DNA of 64,000 nucleotides, taken from assembly GCA_024138025.1 (NCBI GenBank), contig JAMXBD010003373.1:59690-123689 (forward strand). Direction: 5' to 3'. This document shows positions 24,161-37,340 of this stretch, piece after piece. The position numbers and the translations under genes were made by a program. Below the pieces are notes generated by a model, which was given only the letters and a program-made list of their open reading frames with translations, was not told the origin of the DNA and did not search any database. The stretch's first letter is position 1, and every line of letters starts with the position of its first letter. The stretch is from Combretum micranthum (lineage: Eukaryota > Streptophyta > Magnoliopsida > Myrtales > Combretaceae).

Positions 24161-27100
24161 AGTAACTTCAACTCGTCAAGTGTTCAAATTAAATGTATAC
24201 ATGCAAAGGTTCACAACCTACTAGCAACCACCACAAAATAATAAAATGACTAAGCACACATATACTATAAATTCTAACATAATGATGTACAAACTTGTTA
24301 AAGTTAGCACTACAACCATATAATCTAAAAAACATTTAGATTAAATAATTGTGGTGTTAATATTAACATGATATCAAAGCAGGAGATTATAAAGTTTGAA
24401 TCCTTGCGAACTCATTTTAACTGTATTAAAATTAAGTTATCTATTTGATAAGCCTTAGTTAAAGTCAAAGTGAAATTCTCCACCTCACAAGTGAGGAAAG
24501 TATTATGTAATAAATATAACAACTCACACCATATCTACAAGCTTAAGCTTTTAAATCAAATGGTTGTAGTGCTAATCTTAACAAAACTAAGTCACCCCCA
24601 GCACTTAGAATACATCTAAACATCAAACATCATATTCTAACACGACATGGCTCATAGAGGATACATTTAAACATCTAACACCATACTCTAACACTATGTG
24701 GCTCATAGAGTCCACCAAACCGTATGAATAGTACAAATAGCAACCATTAGGTCTATGTAATAACAATGGTCAACATAAAACTATCCAAAGTTTCCATTTC
24801 CATAATCCAACAAACTAGATCATATGTTAGTTAAGTAGTTGTTGATGTTATCATCGTCCGTGTAGTCCATTACTATATAATAATGAAGAAGCTTAAAAGT
24901 TATAGTGCCATTACTTGAGCACAAAAAGAGAAGGCATGAACAAAATCCAGTAAATATATAACATAACCATAAACGTGTGTATATACAACCATTCAGTCAA
25001 ATGTATTATAGAAGACTAAAGCAACAAGCAACAAACATTAAGTTTATTATCTTTAATTTTTAGCTCCGCAGCCAACATAGAGATAGCTCAATATCCCAAA
25101 ACACACATATATATACATATATGATGTTACATATTCTCAATATTTATGAGTCCATGAATCTAAATCATTTATATTTACATGCATCCTTCCCAAGTGCAAC
25201 TCCATACAAAGACAACACCACACTAAGATCATCAAGGTATCGCACTAGTAATGTAGGTACTCCCTACCTACTAAAAACAACTAAGCAAAAGCAATGGACA
25301 ATTTATTAAGCATATAGTTAAATAAGTTCATTTAAATTACTAACCTAGGCATATATACAACCAACAAACATAGTATAAATAGACTTAAGGTGTTAACCCG
25401 AGTTGCAATCGGTGCTCTTAAACTCCCTATACTTGGTATAAGAAGTATTTGAACTTTTAGAACTAGTAAATATCTTCTATCATTTCTAAGCACTTGCTTA
25501 TTTCACTTACTATAATTGTGTTATGATATAAATTGGGAAATGACATTATCTTAGGAAATCTAGACATAAATCATTATTTTAAAGTAATGATCATGAGGAA
25601 AAGTCTTTTGATTTAAAGAACAATGGAAGCAATTGAGGAGAAAGAAGAAATCACACATTTCTAGACAAATGCACTATGGTTGTGCACTTTTTAGTAACTT
25701 TATATTGCAAGATACACACATGCAAGAGGTGTGTGGGTAAGAGCATGGCCATACACAAAGTCATGCATTTTCTTTGACTTTGAAACAAACATTTAGAGTA
25801 GTATATGGAAAGGACATTGTCGTGTTTCTTCTTATGTATTTTTTTATGTCACCATACATTAAAAATCTTCATCTTATTCATTCTCAAACCAAATCAAACA
25901 CATTATTACTTAAATCTAACTTTCAATCTTCAACCAAAACACCCTATAACACCTTCAAAACACAAATAAAACACTCAAAAAGATTAGCAACAAATTTTGG
26001 TCACTCACTTAATTTCTCTTACTTCCTCTTTCTTGAGGCCTACTTAACATTCACGATAAAAACCAAACAACTTTCATTGTGTTTTCACTCTTTTCCACAA
26101 CAAGAACAAACACTCATAGTCTTAAGTACAATACTTACCTAATTGTCTAATTCCCTTGAAAACTCACTTGCTATTCATTGAATTTCTTTATTATTTGGAA
26201 AATGTGATTATATATACTCCTTAGAACATTCTTAAAACCATGATTTATCAAGAAGCATACTAAAACTTGTTATCTTAATTTCTTGATGGAGAATCAACAT
26301 ATAAAGGAGAAGTCTGTACCAGTTATAGAAAAGAAACTATTAATGAGAAAATAACCATATATTTGTTCTTTAAGGTGCATTTATTAGGTCTGGTTAAATT
26401 AGAAACAAAATTACCCTTTTACTTTTCACTTATTTTCTTTTTAATTTTTTTCATTATTAGGTTTTTTCATATACACTATATATCAATTTGATCGCAATTA
26501 TATTGAGCTCGAAGTTTTCAATATTTTATTACCATTAAATGCATATATTTTATCAACCATGAGCTAAGTTTATACATAAGTTGAGTTTAAGACTACAAAA
26601 TTAGAAGAAAAACACATCTCTATTTTTTTTCCCTAATAAAACTAGTCTAAACATAATCGAGTCAAAAATTTAATATTACTAATGCATCAATTGTGAATTT
26701 AGTTGAAACTTTCATTTTTAATTTTTAATTTAAACTCAATGTATCACATCCATTTATGATATGCATTATGGTTAGCATTACAGCTATCTGATTTAAAAGT
26801 TTAAACTTATAAAATATAATGTGAGCTATTATATTTATTATGTAGTACTCTCTCGCTCTTGTGGGCTTGAATTTTAACATTAATTAAGGTTTATCAAATG
26901 GATGACTTAATTCTGATGGGATTGTAATGAGTACCTCATGGATTCAAAACTTATTTGTAGATCAAATGATTAGGGTGCTACCCCTAAGAGTATGTATTTT
27001 TTTTTTTTTTTTGGGCAGAAACCCCTATGAATATGTAATCCAAGATATTTTGCACCTTCCAAAATATCCTTAAATTGTTCAAACATGCATAATTTCATCT

Positions 27101-28119
27101 TTTTATCTTATGTGGCAAAATGATAGCCTCTTATGTCTTAATAGCGAAATAGTTTCATTTCACTGAAGTAAGGTAAAAAAGGTATAGTATACATGAAATT
27201 AACTAAAATTCCTTTGACCTACGCATTGCATGTAAGTATATTTAAGAATTTTTATGGAGTATCTTAAGAGTTGTGACAAGAAATCATACTTTATACTTCT
27301 AACATATTCTAAGTTTATTGACCGTCTTTTCAAAATGTATATTGCTTTATGCTTTGTGTTAAAGCGAAAATGAAAGTTTCATGGATAAAATATTTTCGCA
27401 ATAATAGTTTTAAGATTGTTAATAAGAATAAAAGGAAATATTTGCAACCGATCCTCTATGATGATAATTAATCATTGTAAAATATGTCGATGATAAGTAA
27501 CGAATATAATTCACTAGGTATAAAAAGTAAAATAACTAATTATTAAAGTAAAAAGTAAAATATCTATAATACTCACTGCATTTATTATAGAAAGAAAATA
27601 ATTATATGACTGATATTTTTGGGTATTTATGACAAAGTTGAAAAATAGAACATTGAATGGCAATTCGTGAGAGTGGACTGCAAGAGTAGATTTACATGGA
27701 ACGAAGATGAAATGAATAGCTATTCATATCAAGTGAATGGACCATAAGAGTTTTGTAGTTAAGTGGAACAAATATCATTTTCTAACAAATAGATTGAGTT
27801 AGAGGACTTCTTCCAATAGATAGTGTTAAATAATAATTGACAATATATATAATAACGGAATACAATTTTAATGAGAAGAGAATTATTTCTCTTATTATTT
27901 ATTAGCATCTTATCATCATTATTAGATCATATAAAATGGCTAATGGCCTTATCCTTCTTAACTAGTTGTAATGTAAAAAAAAAAAAAAAAAAAAATTCAC
28001 AAACTTAATGTCTCATGGTGCCATCTTAACTTCCTAAAGACCTTTTTTTCTTTTAAAAACCTTTTTGCTTTATTTGAGAACTCTTCATTTTGTTCACTTC
28101 ATCGTATGGAGTAAGGGGG
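24161..28119. other. AT-rich intergenic, no supported gene
   Basis: No frame with recognisable similarity; the 122-codon plus frame at 25774-26142 is Thr/Ser/Phe-rich translation of AT-rich DNA. 24608-24712 is a two-copy tandem repeat of about 52 bases (catcatattctaacac.atg.ggctcatagag). 27500-27690 is a diverged direct copy of 32828-33003. Poly-A runs lie near 27001 (T) and 27978-27995 (A). Confidence 0.45.
24608..24712. repeat. Two-copy tandem repeat, unit about 52 bp
   Basis: acatctaaacatcaaacatc / acatttaaacatctaacacc, each followed by atactctaacac-like sequence and ggctcatagag. Confidence 0.75.
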
Positions 28120-28123
28120 ATGG

Positions 28124-31100
28124 TGTAATAACCCAAATTTATACAACTCAAATATAATAATATTAAGTAAATAATATAAATTTTTTTAAAGGTTTTAAGA
28201 AAAGTTACAAGAATCACTCTTGATTTTTTGTGATAAAAAATATTAAAATAAAAACAATTTAATTATCGTTTAAAAATTTAAATTGTTATAAATACAATTT
28301 CAAGATATAATTTTCCACAACTTGTCGGTAACATTCCATAAATATCAAAGAACAAAATTTGATGTATATACATAACTGAACAAAAAAAAAATAGATATCT
28401 TAATTTCAACTTTAACTAAATAATGATATTAGTAAAAGTTATAAAATATAATATTCCTAATAATTAAAGAAATAAAAGATGAGTAAATAAATAATTACAA
28501 AGAAATGATGCTAAACTTAAATAACTCAAAGCTCAAAATGTTTTATAAAAGATAAAATGGGAAGAAACACCAAATCAATATAATAAACGAATAAGACAAT
28601 GTAATTATATATTACATGCAATGAAAAAATCTAAAACTTTGAGACAATTGCAAAATAATACCAAGTCTCAAAATGCTTCACAATAACGAGAAACATCAAG
28701 TAAACTTAATAATAAATATATGTGCAATAGATAAACCCCATACATATAATAAATTATTAATAATTCGAAATTGCAATGGAAGTGAAATATAATATCAAAT
28801 TTTAATTTAAAATAATCAGAATAACGCAACGAAAGCATGGGTGAAAGAACAAATCCTAAAACGATTAAAAACTTCTGAACTAAAGATTAAAGTTAATATA
28901 AAATGTTAACTACCAATGGTTAAACATTTGTTTATTTAATCTAGAAATAGCTTAATTAACTAGTATAATAAATGAATAATTATGAACTTTGATTAGACCT
29001 TAATTTAGAAATTAGACTTAGATAGTTTAATTAAATTAAGTAAATTAAACTATAGAATATAACTATAGATTGACATAATCAAATATAATATAAATCTAAT
29101 TGAAATTAAGATTTCAAATATTCCTTTCCAATTATCTATTTGTTTTAAATGTTTATTTCATGAATCAAATTTCCTAATTCTTTTCAACCATCAAAATTGA
29201 AATATATTCTTTTAAAGTTATCCAATTGCTTTAGCAATCTTTTTCAGTAAATCAAATTTTATCACCTTTTGTAAGTTTAGAACTAAACTCCTTTTCTTTC
29301 AAATTCAAATCTCTAAACCTTTAAAAATTCAATTTAAATGTTTAGTAAATTATAAACATTAAGCTTTAATCTATTTCATGAATTGAATTACTTAATTCTT
29401 TGCAATCAACAATTTGAGCCTGTTTTCTTTTTTATCCATAAATGACCCAAATTTCTGAAGTTCAATTACTTAAATTTAAAAAATACTATAATATAGCCAT
29501 TTTAACCTAAATTTTATTTCTTTAATCCCCATATATTTTGGGTTTATCTACTTGCTTACAAATATCAGTTTTTAAGTTCAAACTTGAAATAAATATCAAT
29601 TTCGTTAAATTAAACTCCTAAATTAGATTTATAAACCGATACTAATTTCTATTATATATATTTCTAAATTTATTTCAAACTATTATCGATATTTAAAATA
29701 TTGATCTGAAAGGTTTAAGCCCTAATCCCTTACTAAGAAATATATTTAGTCTTTATCTTTTAAGTACCTTTTCTTTTTGACTTTTGAGCTACCACATTTC
29801 TTCATCTTTTCTTCTTTTCCTTTCTTCTTCTAGTTCTTCTTCTTCTCTTTATTTTTCTTTCTTTTCTCTCAAATTAACTCCAAAATCTCAAGTTCAAGAA
29901 GATTAAAGAAGAAATTGAAGATGGGAAATAAAATAGAGTATGTAGATCATGTTGAAGTAACTCAACAACTAAGAAAGAAGTGGTAGTAGTGAAGATCAAG
30001 TTGGTTAAGTCTATAACAAAAAGTATACATGTTTTTCTTGTTTAGATTATTAATATTGTATAAGCATGATCGATTAGTGTTAGATATAAATAAAGTGATG
30101 ATAAAATTTTTAAACACGGGAGAGAGAGCATACAAGCTAAACCTAAGTATATGATTATGCATGAATAGGCTAGATGATTAATGAGATGAATTGATGAAAT
30201 AAAATGTAATAATATGCTATTATTATGATTTTTTGTTTGAAGAAGGATGTATTTAAGCTGATAAAATTAAGGTAAAAAGACAAGGGAAAAATGCAACTTG
30301 ATCCTCTTGTGCAACACGGGCATGATATGGCCCTTTATCAAAGCAGAAAATACAATAAAAGGTAATCATGGGCGTGATAAGGACCGTGATCTCCTATGAT
30401 CAAAAATATGAAGAATGATCACGGGCGTAAGCTTGCCCATAATCTATACCATGACCTAGATCATGGCTTTGATCGAAGGCGTGATACTTGATCACGATCA
30501 TGACATGGCCAGTGATCTAGATAAAAGCCCCAGTATAGCGTGATTGATCATCGATGCTGTTCTTTAAAAAAAAAAGAAGAAAGAAAACGATAAAATAAAA
30601 TGGGTGAACAATGAATAATAGATATGACAGGTTAGTATTTATATAATTAAGAATAAATTAAGTAAAGCTAAGTTAGAATGAAATTGAACCCTTGGAGTGA
30701 ATTAATAGGTCTAGTGGTTAAATAGATGTAACATGAGAATAAACTAATAAAGTAAATTTAATAGTTATAGGTAACTTGAATTTAATGATCAATTACAGAA
30801 TAACTCCTAGATGTAAAAATTTGCTCAGTTAATAAATCTAAATCCAAATTAACTTAATAGACTTAGTAAACTAAAATGAATTAGATCAATTAAGGTCTTG
30901 TAGGATATATATATATATATATATATCAATGTTTTAGTAGAACAATGAATATGACTTAGTAATTAGATTCAATGATTAATTATATATAACTTGACTAAGT
31001 TGAGTTATGTTTATACTAAATATAACTTGAAAAAAGATGACTTAACACCTAATTAGATTTAATATAGATGATAATTATAAAGGAATTTAATTAATAACTT

Positions 31101-32782
31101 AAGTTCAACTTGATTTAACGAACTTTAATAAGTTAAAATAAATTAGATTGACTAAGTTTGTTCAACTTGATTAAGTTGAGTCAATATAGGCTTGATAGCT
31201 TGTAAATGACTTAATATAATTGTAGTAAGTTAGAATTTAAAAGATAAGGGGAATTGTTGTTTTAAATATTGTTATTAAGCTAAATGAGTATTTTTCCTAA
31301 AGATTAGTGATTTATTCAAAACTTAAAGATAAATAAAAAAATGATAATATTATTATGATAAATGATTTATAAGCAAAGAAAAGAAATAATTTGATAGACA
31401 ATGGAGAAAAATCCGTATCTTGCCAGGGCAATTTTCATAGTCATGGCAAGGTTCCTACTTAGTATCTGATAAAATAGGTTCTAATATAAGTCTATGCTTT
31501 AAAAAAATATAGAATAATGAACTAAGAATGGATTTAAATGCTAAAATTTGATAAAGTATGTAATAAGAAAGGCTTTAAGTGTTTATTATTTTCTTTTTCA
31601 TAGGAGGATTGGATCAATCTTTGGATATTTCAAGAGATTATATGGATTAGCCAGAATGTCAGGTGATTAACATTGACCTTATCATATTATTTATGCTTAT
31701 ATATAGTGGCACATATATTAATATAAATATAATTGGTTATGCATGGGGATTGGGTACTCGTCTGCTGTTTGATGATTATTTTGGTTGTTAAATTATGAGT
31801 GATCATACATTGTTTGTAATAATTAAATTGCCATTGTCGATGAGTGTTTGTTAATGATTGGTTGCTATAATAAATGAACTTAATCCTAATCGACTAGTTA
31901 ACTAAATAATCATGCATTATGCAACAGCATAACTTGCATTAGCGTGGTATTCACGTTACTTATTAATATTTCGATTTACGGTAATGCCAAATTATTCAGT
32001 GGATCTGTTTCTTCAATGGGTTACCTGTTAAGGAATTTCTGAGGTTCTAAGGTGAAGTTAGAGTTATGTTCATAATAAAATATATATATATTATATATAT
32101 ATATAAATGAGTTGCAAAAGAAATCCTTCATTAGTTCTCAGTTTTTCGGAATATAAATGAATGAGCTAGTCCTTCAACCCCCAAGAGAGGGTGTAAATCT
32201 CTATTGGTATGGTTCGTGATGCATGCATATGTGTGTTAAATAAACTTGTTTGATAATTGTTTGATATGTGGTTGGTCTTGTCATTCATGAGTTATGGTTT
32301 AGCTCACGCTATTATAGATTTATGTGTAGGAAGAACTCAAGTTGGGAAAGGGCTAAAACATGTCTGCATAAATAGTTCATGTCTGGAGAATTTCTTAAAG
32401 ATAGGAAGATAGAAAATGCAAGCTTAGAATAAGAAGTGGTTAAGTTGTAGAATTACTTTAGATTTTGTATTATGTAAGATAAATTTAGTATGTGAATTAG
32501 AGTAGTTGTGTAATAGTTTGAGATTTTGGAAAAATGTAAATTATTTATCCTATTTTAATATTAGTAGGGAATACCAATTCTCTGCGATTCTGATGGATTG
32601 TGGGAAATTAGATTTCCTATATGTATCACAAATGTAGTTATACAATTGAAAATTGTAAAAGAAATTATTCAAGTAGAGCCTTACAATATTTGACTTGTAA
32701 GACAGTCTTCATATTATGAGTACACACGTGATAGGATAACTTAATATTAATCTTCCCAGGCCATCTTTTTAAGGTCGTGACA
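28124..32782 (+). mobile_element. 4.66-kb LTR-like element flanked by ATGG
   Basis: Begins TGTAATAACCCAAATTT and ends AAGGTCGTGACA, a start/end pair common for plant gypsy LTRs. The bases before (ATGG, 28120-28123) and after (ATGG, 32783-32786) agree for four positions. No gag or pol frame occurs inside, and I see no second copy of either end, so it is read as a very long solo LTR or a coding-free derivative. At 30300-30545 it holds the cluster of cgtgat/atcacg words. Near 32300-32330 'ttagctcacgc' then 'tttatgtgtag' parallels the acceptor region of the acidic exon in related elements. (TA)n runs at 30905-30928 and 32080-32104. Confidence 0.5.
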
Positions 32783-32786
32783 ATGG

Positions 32787-34689
32787 AATTCCATTCAACG
32801 GGAATTTAATAGGGTTGTAATAATTATTAAATATTCACTTAGTACAAAAAGTAAAACAAGTAATTATTGGAGTAAGAGATAAAATATTTATAATACTTTT
32901 GTATTATTAGAGAGAGAATAATTATATAGGTGATATTTTCAAAATAGAGATATTTATGACAAAGTTTAAAAATGTACCATTAAATAGCAATTCACGAGTG
33001 TAGGGACATAAATTACTATTCATCGTTTTATAATAGTAATTCATTATGAATTGATTTCTAAATGTTATACAACTTATTTTGTATTCATTACCTTTAAATC
33101 AATAATTTTAATAATAATCATGAAACAACATTTTGGGAGCATTCATGAAGGATTCCAAATTTTATAAGGTCATATATAATGGTAACGTAAACGTTATACT
33201 AACTTACTCTCTATTCATTTCATTTAATCGTTACATTTAATTTCTATTGTGAAACAACATTTTGGAAGCATTTATGAAGGGTCTCGAATTTTTTTAAGGT
33301 CATATATAAGGATAAAACCATTCAAAGTCCATGTTGTTGCATTAGCTCTCTAACATTAAGGTTTTGATACAATATTCTATGTGAAGAACTATGGTCATTG
33401 ACCCTTTTTTATAATCGTAATAATGTCATTGTAAAATACAAGGTCATTCGTTATTTTGATTTTCTAAAATTTACAAATATCATGATAAACCAATGGAAAA
33501 ACAATTAATAATGCTTAAGATAATAGATAACTCCTAGAAACCCTAAACCCTAAAATGAATATTTTCGGATAAAATAAACAGCCTTTTAATAAGAAGAGAT
33601 CCACAAAGAGCTTATATGAAACCTAGAAACCCAAATGGGATCTTTGCCATTATAATTATTCTAAGGAACTCTTCTTCCTATCAACTTCTTTACTTTAAAA
33701 AAAAAAAAAAAAAAAAAAATCTTTTATTTAAGGCCCTAACCCTCTTCTCTCTTTTTTTTTTTTCACTGGAAGAAGAAATTAATGCCACCTGACAAAGGTT
33801 ATTAGCTCTGGTGCCATGTTAATTTATTTTTTTATTATTATAATATTTTAATATTCTTTATCTATTATTCTATTAATTCATTTTGACATTTATTACAAAT
33901 TGAAAAACCTTGTTTTCTTTTTTGGTGTAAAACTAAAGTTTAGGCATATAGGCCAAACAAACTGGGCTAAGTCAACTTGCTTTGGTTTACAGGTTAAATG
34001 GCACAAAATTTCATGGTCTACACTCGATCCAACTAATTTTTTTTTATCTCAATTTATATGGAAGTTGAAGCATTTAAGTGTTATAGTATGCTATATATAT
34101 ATATATATACATATTAATGATTGATTTTATTACTATTTTAATTATTTATATATTAAAAATTTTTAAATAATTTATTAGATATCATATTACGTTTAAACCA
34201 ATAATTATACACTTAAAAAAGAATGTTATAATGCATGAGGTATGTGCATCAATCTATCATCCTCCATAATATATCATAAATTATTACTACTATGTTGTTA
34301 GATTATTAGTTTTTTAATTTGAAATTTTAATTAGTTCTTAAACGTTTTTTTTTTTTTTTACAATTTGACTCGAGGGCTGGCTTACCCTATCATGGGCTAG
34401 CCTACAAGCTAACAGGCTAAAAAAGGCCGATCATAACCTATTTTAAAACGGATTAAATGAGTTAACGTACAGATCATAGTCATTTGCCTAACTCTACTAG
34501 TAATCCATTTACAATGATATGGATAAGACTTCAAAAATAGGTTCTTATGAATTAAAAAGCTGTATTTAAAGCACCTTTAAAACCTAAAACATAAATGTAG
34601 GACTTAAATGATGGTACCTAAACTTTTTTTAATATAACAGACTAATACCTCAACAAATTTTAAAACAAGAAAATATATAAACCTTGCAT
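32787..34689. other. AT-rich intergenic with repeats
   Basis: No gene seen. 32828-33003 is the right copy of a repeat also at 27500-27690. 33120-33310 holds a direct repeat at an offset of about 129 bases (tgaaacaacattttggga then gcattcatgaagg then aaggtcatatataa). Long A or T runs at 33696-33719, 33751-33763 and 34347-34359. 34360-34440 has hAT-like words (gggctggcttaccctatc, gggctagcctacaagc). Confidence 0.45.
33120..33310. repeat. Direct repeat, two copies about 129 bp apart
   Basis: Copies start at 33121 and 33250 and share tgaaacaacattttgg, agcattcatgaagg and taaggtcatatataa with few changes. Confidence 0.8.
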
Positions 34690-35560
34690 CTACAATAGTT
34701 TTGGTTGGAATTCAGCCAATAATCCTGTGGTATGCTAACGTAACAGTTAATTTTTTCCCTTCCACATTAGCATATTTAATTTTTTTAATTTTTTTTTACT
34801 TCCCCATCTCTTTCTCTTTCTTTTCTCTCTCTTCCCTTCTTTTCTTGCTCCAATACGCCATTGTTATGCCACAGAGCTCAAACACAAGTTCACTATTTTT
34901 TCTAGGTCTCTCTCTCTCTCTCTCTCTCTAGATTCTCTCATCTCTCGTGTCTCTCTCTCTCTCTAGACTCTTTCATCTCTCTCTTACCTCCTTTCTCCTT
35001 CCTTGCCTCTACCCCCTTCTCTCTAGCTCCCTCTACCTTCTCTTTAGAACCCAACCAACATAACTACTAACACCAAACCGGACACCACCATCAACTACTA
35101 ACAACCACCACCATTCAAGAACTTCCTTCTGTACCACCTTTGTCAATCCAAACACCGTCAGACACTCAAACTAAAACCAGCCTAACTAGACCAAAATCAA
35201 ACACTGTATACGAACCACCTCTAACACCAACCCAAAAACCCATTCGCAGTCACCATCAAATACTTCACCACTACTACCACTGGAAATCACTGGTCCCAAC
35301 CTCAACTAATGCCACACCACCGCAGATGCTACATAGTAGTGCAACCCATAACCAACACTACACCATCACCATCCACAAGAGAAAAACTCGACCCACTCGA
35401 TTTGGATTTAGGTTTATGGGTCTTCAACAAGCTCGACTTAGTAGGTTTTGATTTTGTGATGTTGACTTTGGTACTAGTTTAGTGAGTCGAAGTGGGTCTT
35501 CAACAAGCTGGCCATCCCCCACTTCCTTCTTTATAAAACCCTAAAATTAAAAAAAAAAAA
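34690..35560. repeat. Pyrimidine-rich low-complexity region with (CT)n arrays
   Basis: 34780-35050 is almost wholly C/T and includes (TC)n at 34905-34929 and 34950-34964; then come Asn/Thr/Pro-coding-looking accaccacc sequences. A similar but inverted arrangement lies at 42430-42720 (ggttggttt sequences beside a (GA)n array), suggesting a repeat family. The 103-codon frame at 35140-35451 has no recognisable family and is not called. Confidence 0.5.
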
Positions 35561-36179
35561 AGTTTAAATAAAAGGTATTCATCAATGTGTTTGGGTTCAA
35601 TGAAGGAATGAACGTTGATGGTGGTTTGGGTTAGAGACAGCAGATGGTGGCAGTGTTCATCAATGCGTTAAAGTTCCTCTTTAGTGTATGTGTTTGTGGA
35701 TGGTCTTCGCAACGAAGGTAGCTTCGTGTGTTTGGCATGAGTGGTGATATGTGTGTGGATGTTTGATTAAGGGTCTATTTGGATTGTCTGTTTCTCGTAT
35801 GTATCTGTATCTATTTGCAATCTGGTGTTTGGGAAACTGTCTGATTTGTGTTTGTTTGGAAAAAGCTGTTTGGATGAAGCTATCTAATTTGTATTTATTT
35901 CCAAATTCATGTTTGGATAAACTATCTGTTCTCTTGTGTTTTCGTTTTTGTTTCTATTTCGAACCTCTTGTTTAGATAAATTTTTTCTGTTCTATTCCTA
36001 CTTCAGTTGTATGATGACCTTATTGTTATTGTCTTTATTATTATAATTACTACCACCAATATGGCTATGATCGTTGTTGTTTGTTTATTCATTATTCAAT
36101 TGAATAAGATAATTGTCATTTGACCACTTGTTTTTTGAATTGTTCTAATATATATTCAGATGAATAACATAGTAGTAGT
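35561..36179. other. T-rich repeat-like DNA, no gene
   Basis: 35765-35990 repeats words such as gtttggataaactatctg and gtttggatgaagctatctaa, as in 'gggtctgtttggat' miniature elements. No coding similarity. Confidence 0.35.
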
Positions 36180-36359
36180 TACATGTCATTAGATGATACC
36201 ACATCTAAGTTGTAGGTTGTCTCATTGATAAGTCAGCGGCAATACTATCTCGTACACCATTCATCCACTGATGACCACTTGAATTAGTCGCACTACTACT
36301 CTCATGTCCCTCATTAACCATAGAGCAATTTGTTCCTATAGTCTTAACTTGAAAAAATA
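36180..36359 (-). pseudogene. C-terminal tail of the PIF/Harbinger transposase, beyond the insertion
   Basis: The minus strand encodes MVNEGHESSSATNSSGHQW then MNGVRDSIAADLSM and a stop (TAG near 36210). The tail 'xW..xRDSIA..M' is usual at the very C-terminus of plant HARBI1-like nucleases. It lies directly beyond the LTR-like insertion 36364-39036 in the same orientation as the rest of the transposase, which confirms that the insertion split the gene. Confidence 0.55.
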
Positions 36360-36363
36360 CCAT
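36360..36363. repeat. Target-site duplication CCAT, left
   Basis: Matches 39037-39040 and directly flanks the element. Confidence 0.5.
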
Positions 36364-36745
36364 TGACGTATGTGTAAGGACCAGACCCGCTAAATCCCGA
36401 GGTTTAATGTATCGAGTCTCTAACCACAGATAACATTTTCACATTATATGTAAAGTTGTCCTAAAACTAACAGTTTATGAGAATTGTTTGATTAATTCTA
36501 TCAACACTTTATAAACAATTTTTAAACAAAAGAAGATTGCTAATAAAAGCAATCCATACATATATACATTTATGTACAAAGATTAGTGTCAATATAAGAC
36601 ATTACAAAATTACATGTTGTTCTTTGTACAAAAGATAAAAATAGATCTTAAAGTCTTTTACAAATTAGGCTTATTTAACAAGCCTCATATACAGAGAATT
36701 ATGTTTTAAACAAAAGCTTCTCCCAAAACCAAGGGCATTCGAGTC

Positions 36746-36813
36746 CTACTCGTCCATGAACCTCTCAAAATTTGACCCGTATCCCAGATCATCATACAAC
36801 TCATCTTCAATAC
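36746..36813 (-). other. Conserved acidic exon behind a splice acceptor, second copy
   Basis: On the minus strand TACTGGG, a T-rich stretch and gctgcattgcag precede phase-2 codons for IEDELYDDLGYGSNFERFMDE and... the stop TAG at 36746-36748 (the peptide is given in two parts in the findings). It aligns with 11720-11799: acidic, YD..GY, NFE.F, DE near the end. Confidence 0.5.
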
Positions 36814-37263
36814 CTGCAATGCAGCAAAAGTGAGCCAAAGGCCCAGTACACAATAACAAATACAAAAAAAAAAATTGTCAAGTAAACTTAATTCAAATGA
36901 AATGCATCAACGATCAAGTCATTATCTTGTTAAGTTTTTTTTTTAACAAAACAACAGTAAGGTATTCAAACCCCGAAATCACGCTATAGGAATTTAGGGG
37001 TCTTGAGTAACAGCAGTTGCTCAGGGGTTTGATATAAGCAGTCTGAATACTTATATCTCCTATATCTATTCCATAAAGAAATAGATTCATTTATGGCTCT
37101 AAAACCGTTGCCCGACTCTACTTAAACTCAGTTCATAACATGAATCTAGTTCACAAGTCCCCATAAACTTTGAACTAAACCATGGTATTTCCTCTTAAGT
37201 TTAAGCAAACGTTACTCAGATATTATTCTCCCCATCAACTATCCGCTTAACCATAAACAAATC

Positions 37264-37340
37264 GCTATTGCATCATAGTGTGCTATTGCATCATAGTGTA
37301 CCATTGCATCATGATAAAGTCATTGCATCATGACAGGTTT
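37264..37340. repeat. Short tandem repeat, unit about 20 bp, four copies
   Basis: tattgcatcatagtg(t)gc / tattgcatcatagtgtacc / attgcatcatgataaagtc / attgcatcatgac, within the LTR-like insertion. Confidence 0.8.

Noticed and set aside
25774..26142. 122-codon frame with hydrophobic start
   Set aside because: AT-rich compositional frame, no recognisable domain or promoter; likely LTR-derived DNA.
35140..35451. 103-codon Thr/Pro/His-rich frame
   Set aside because: Low-complexity accaccacc DNA beside (CT)n arrays; no family, no gene context.
37264..37340. Regularly spaced short repeats, CRISPR-like at first sight
   Set aside because: A four-unit tandem array inside a plant LTR-like element, with no unique spacers.
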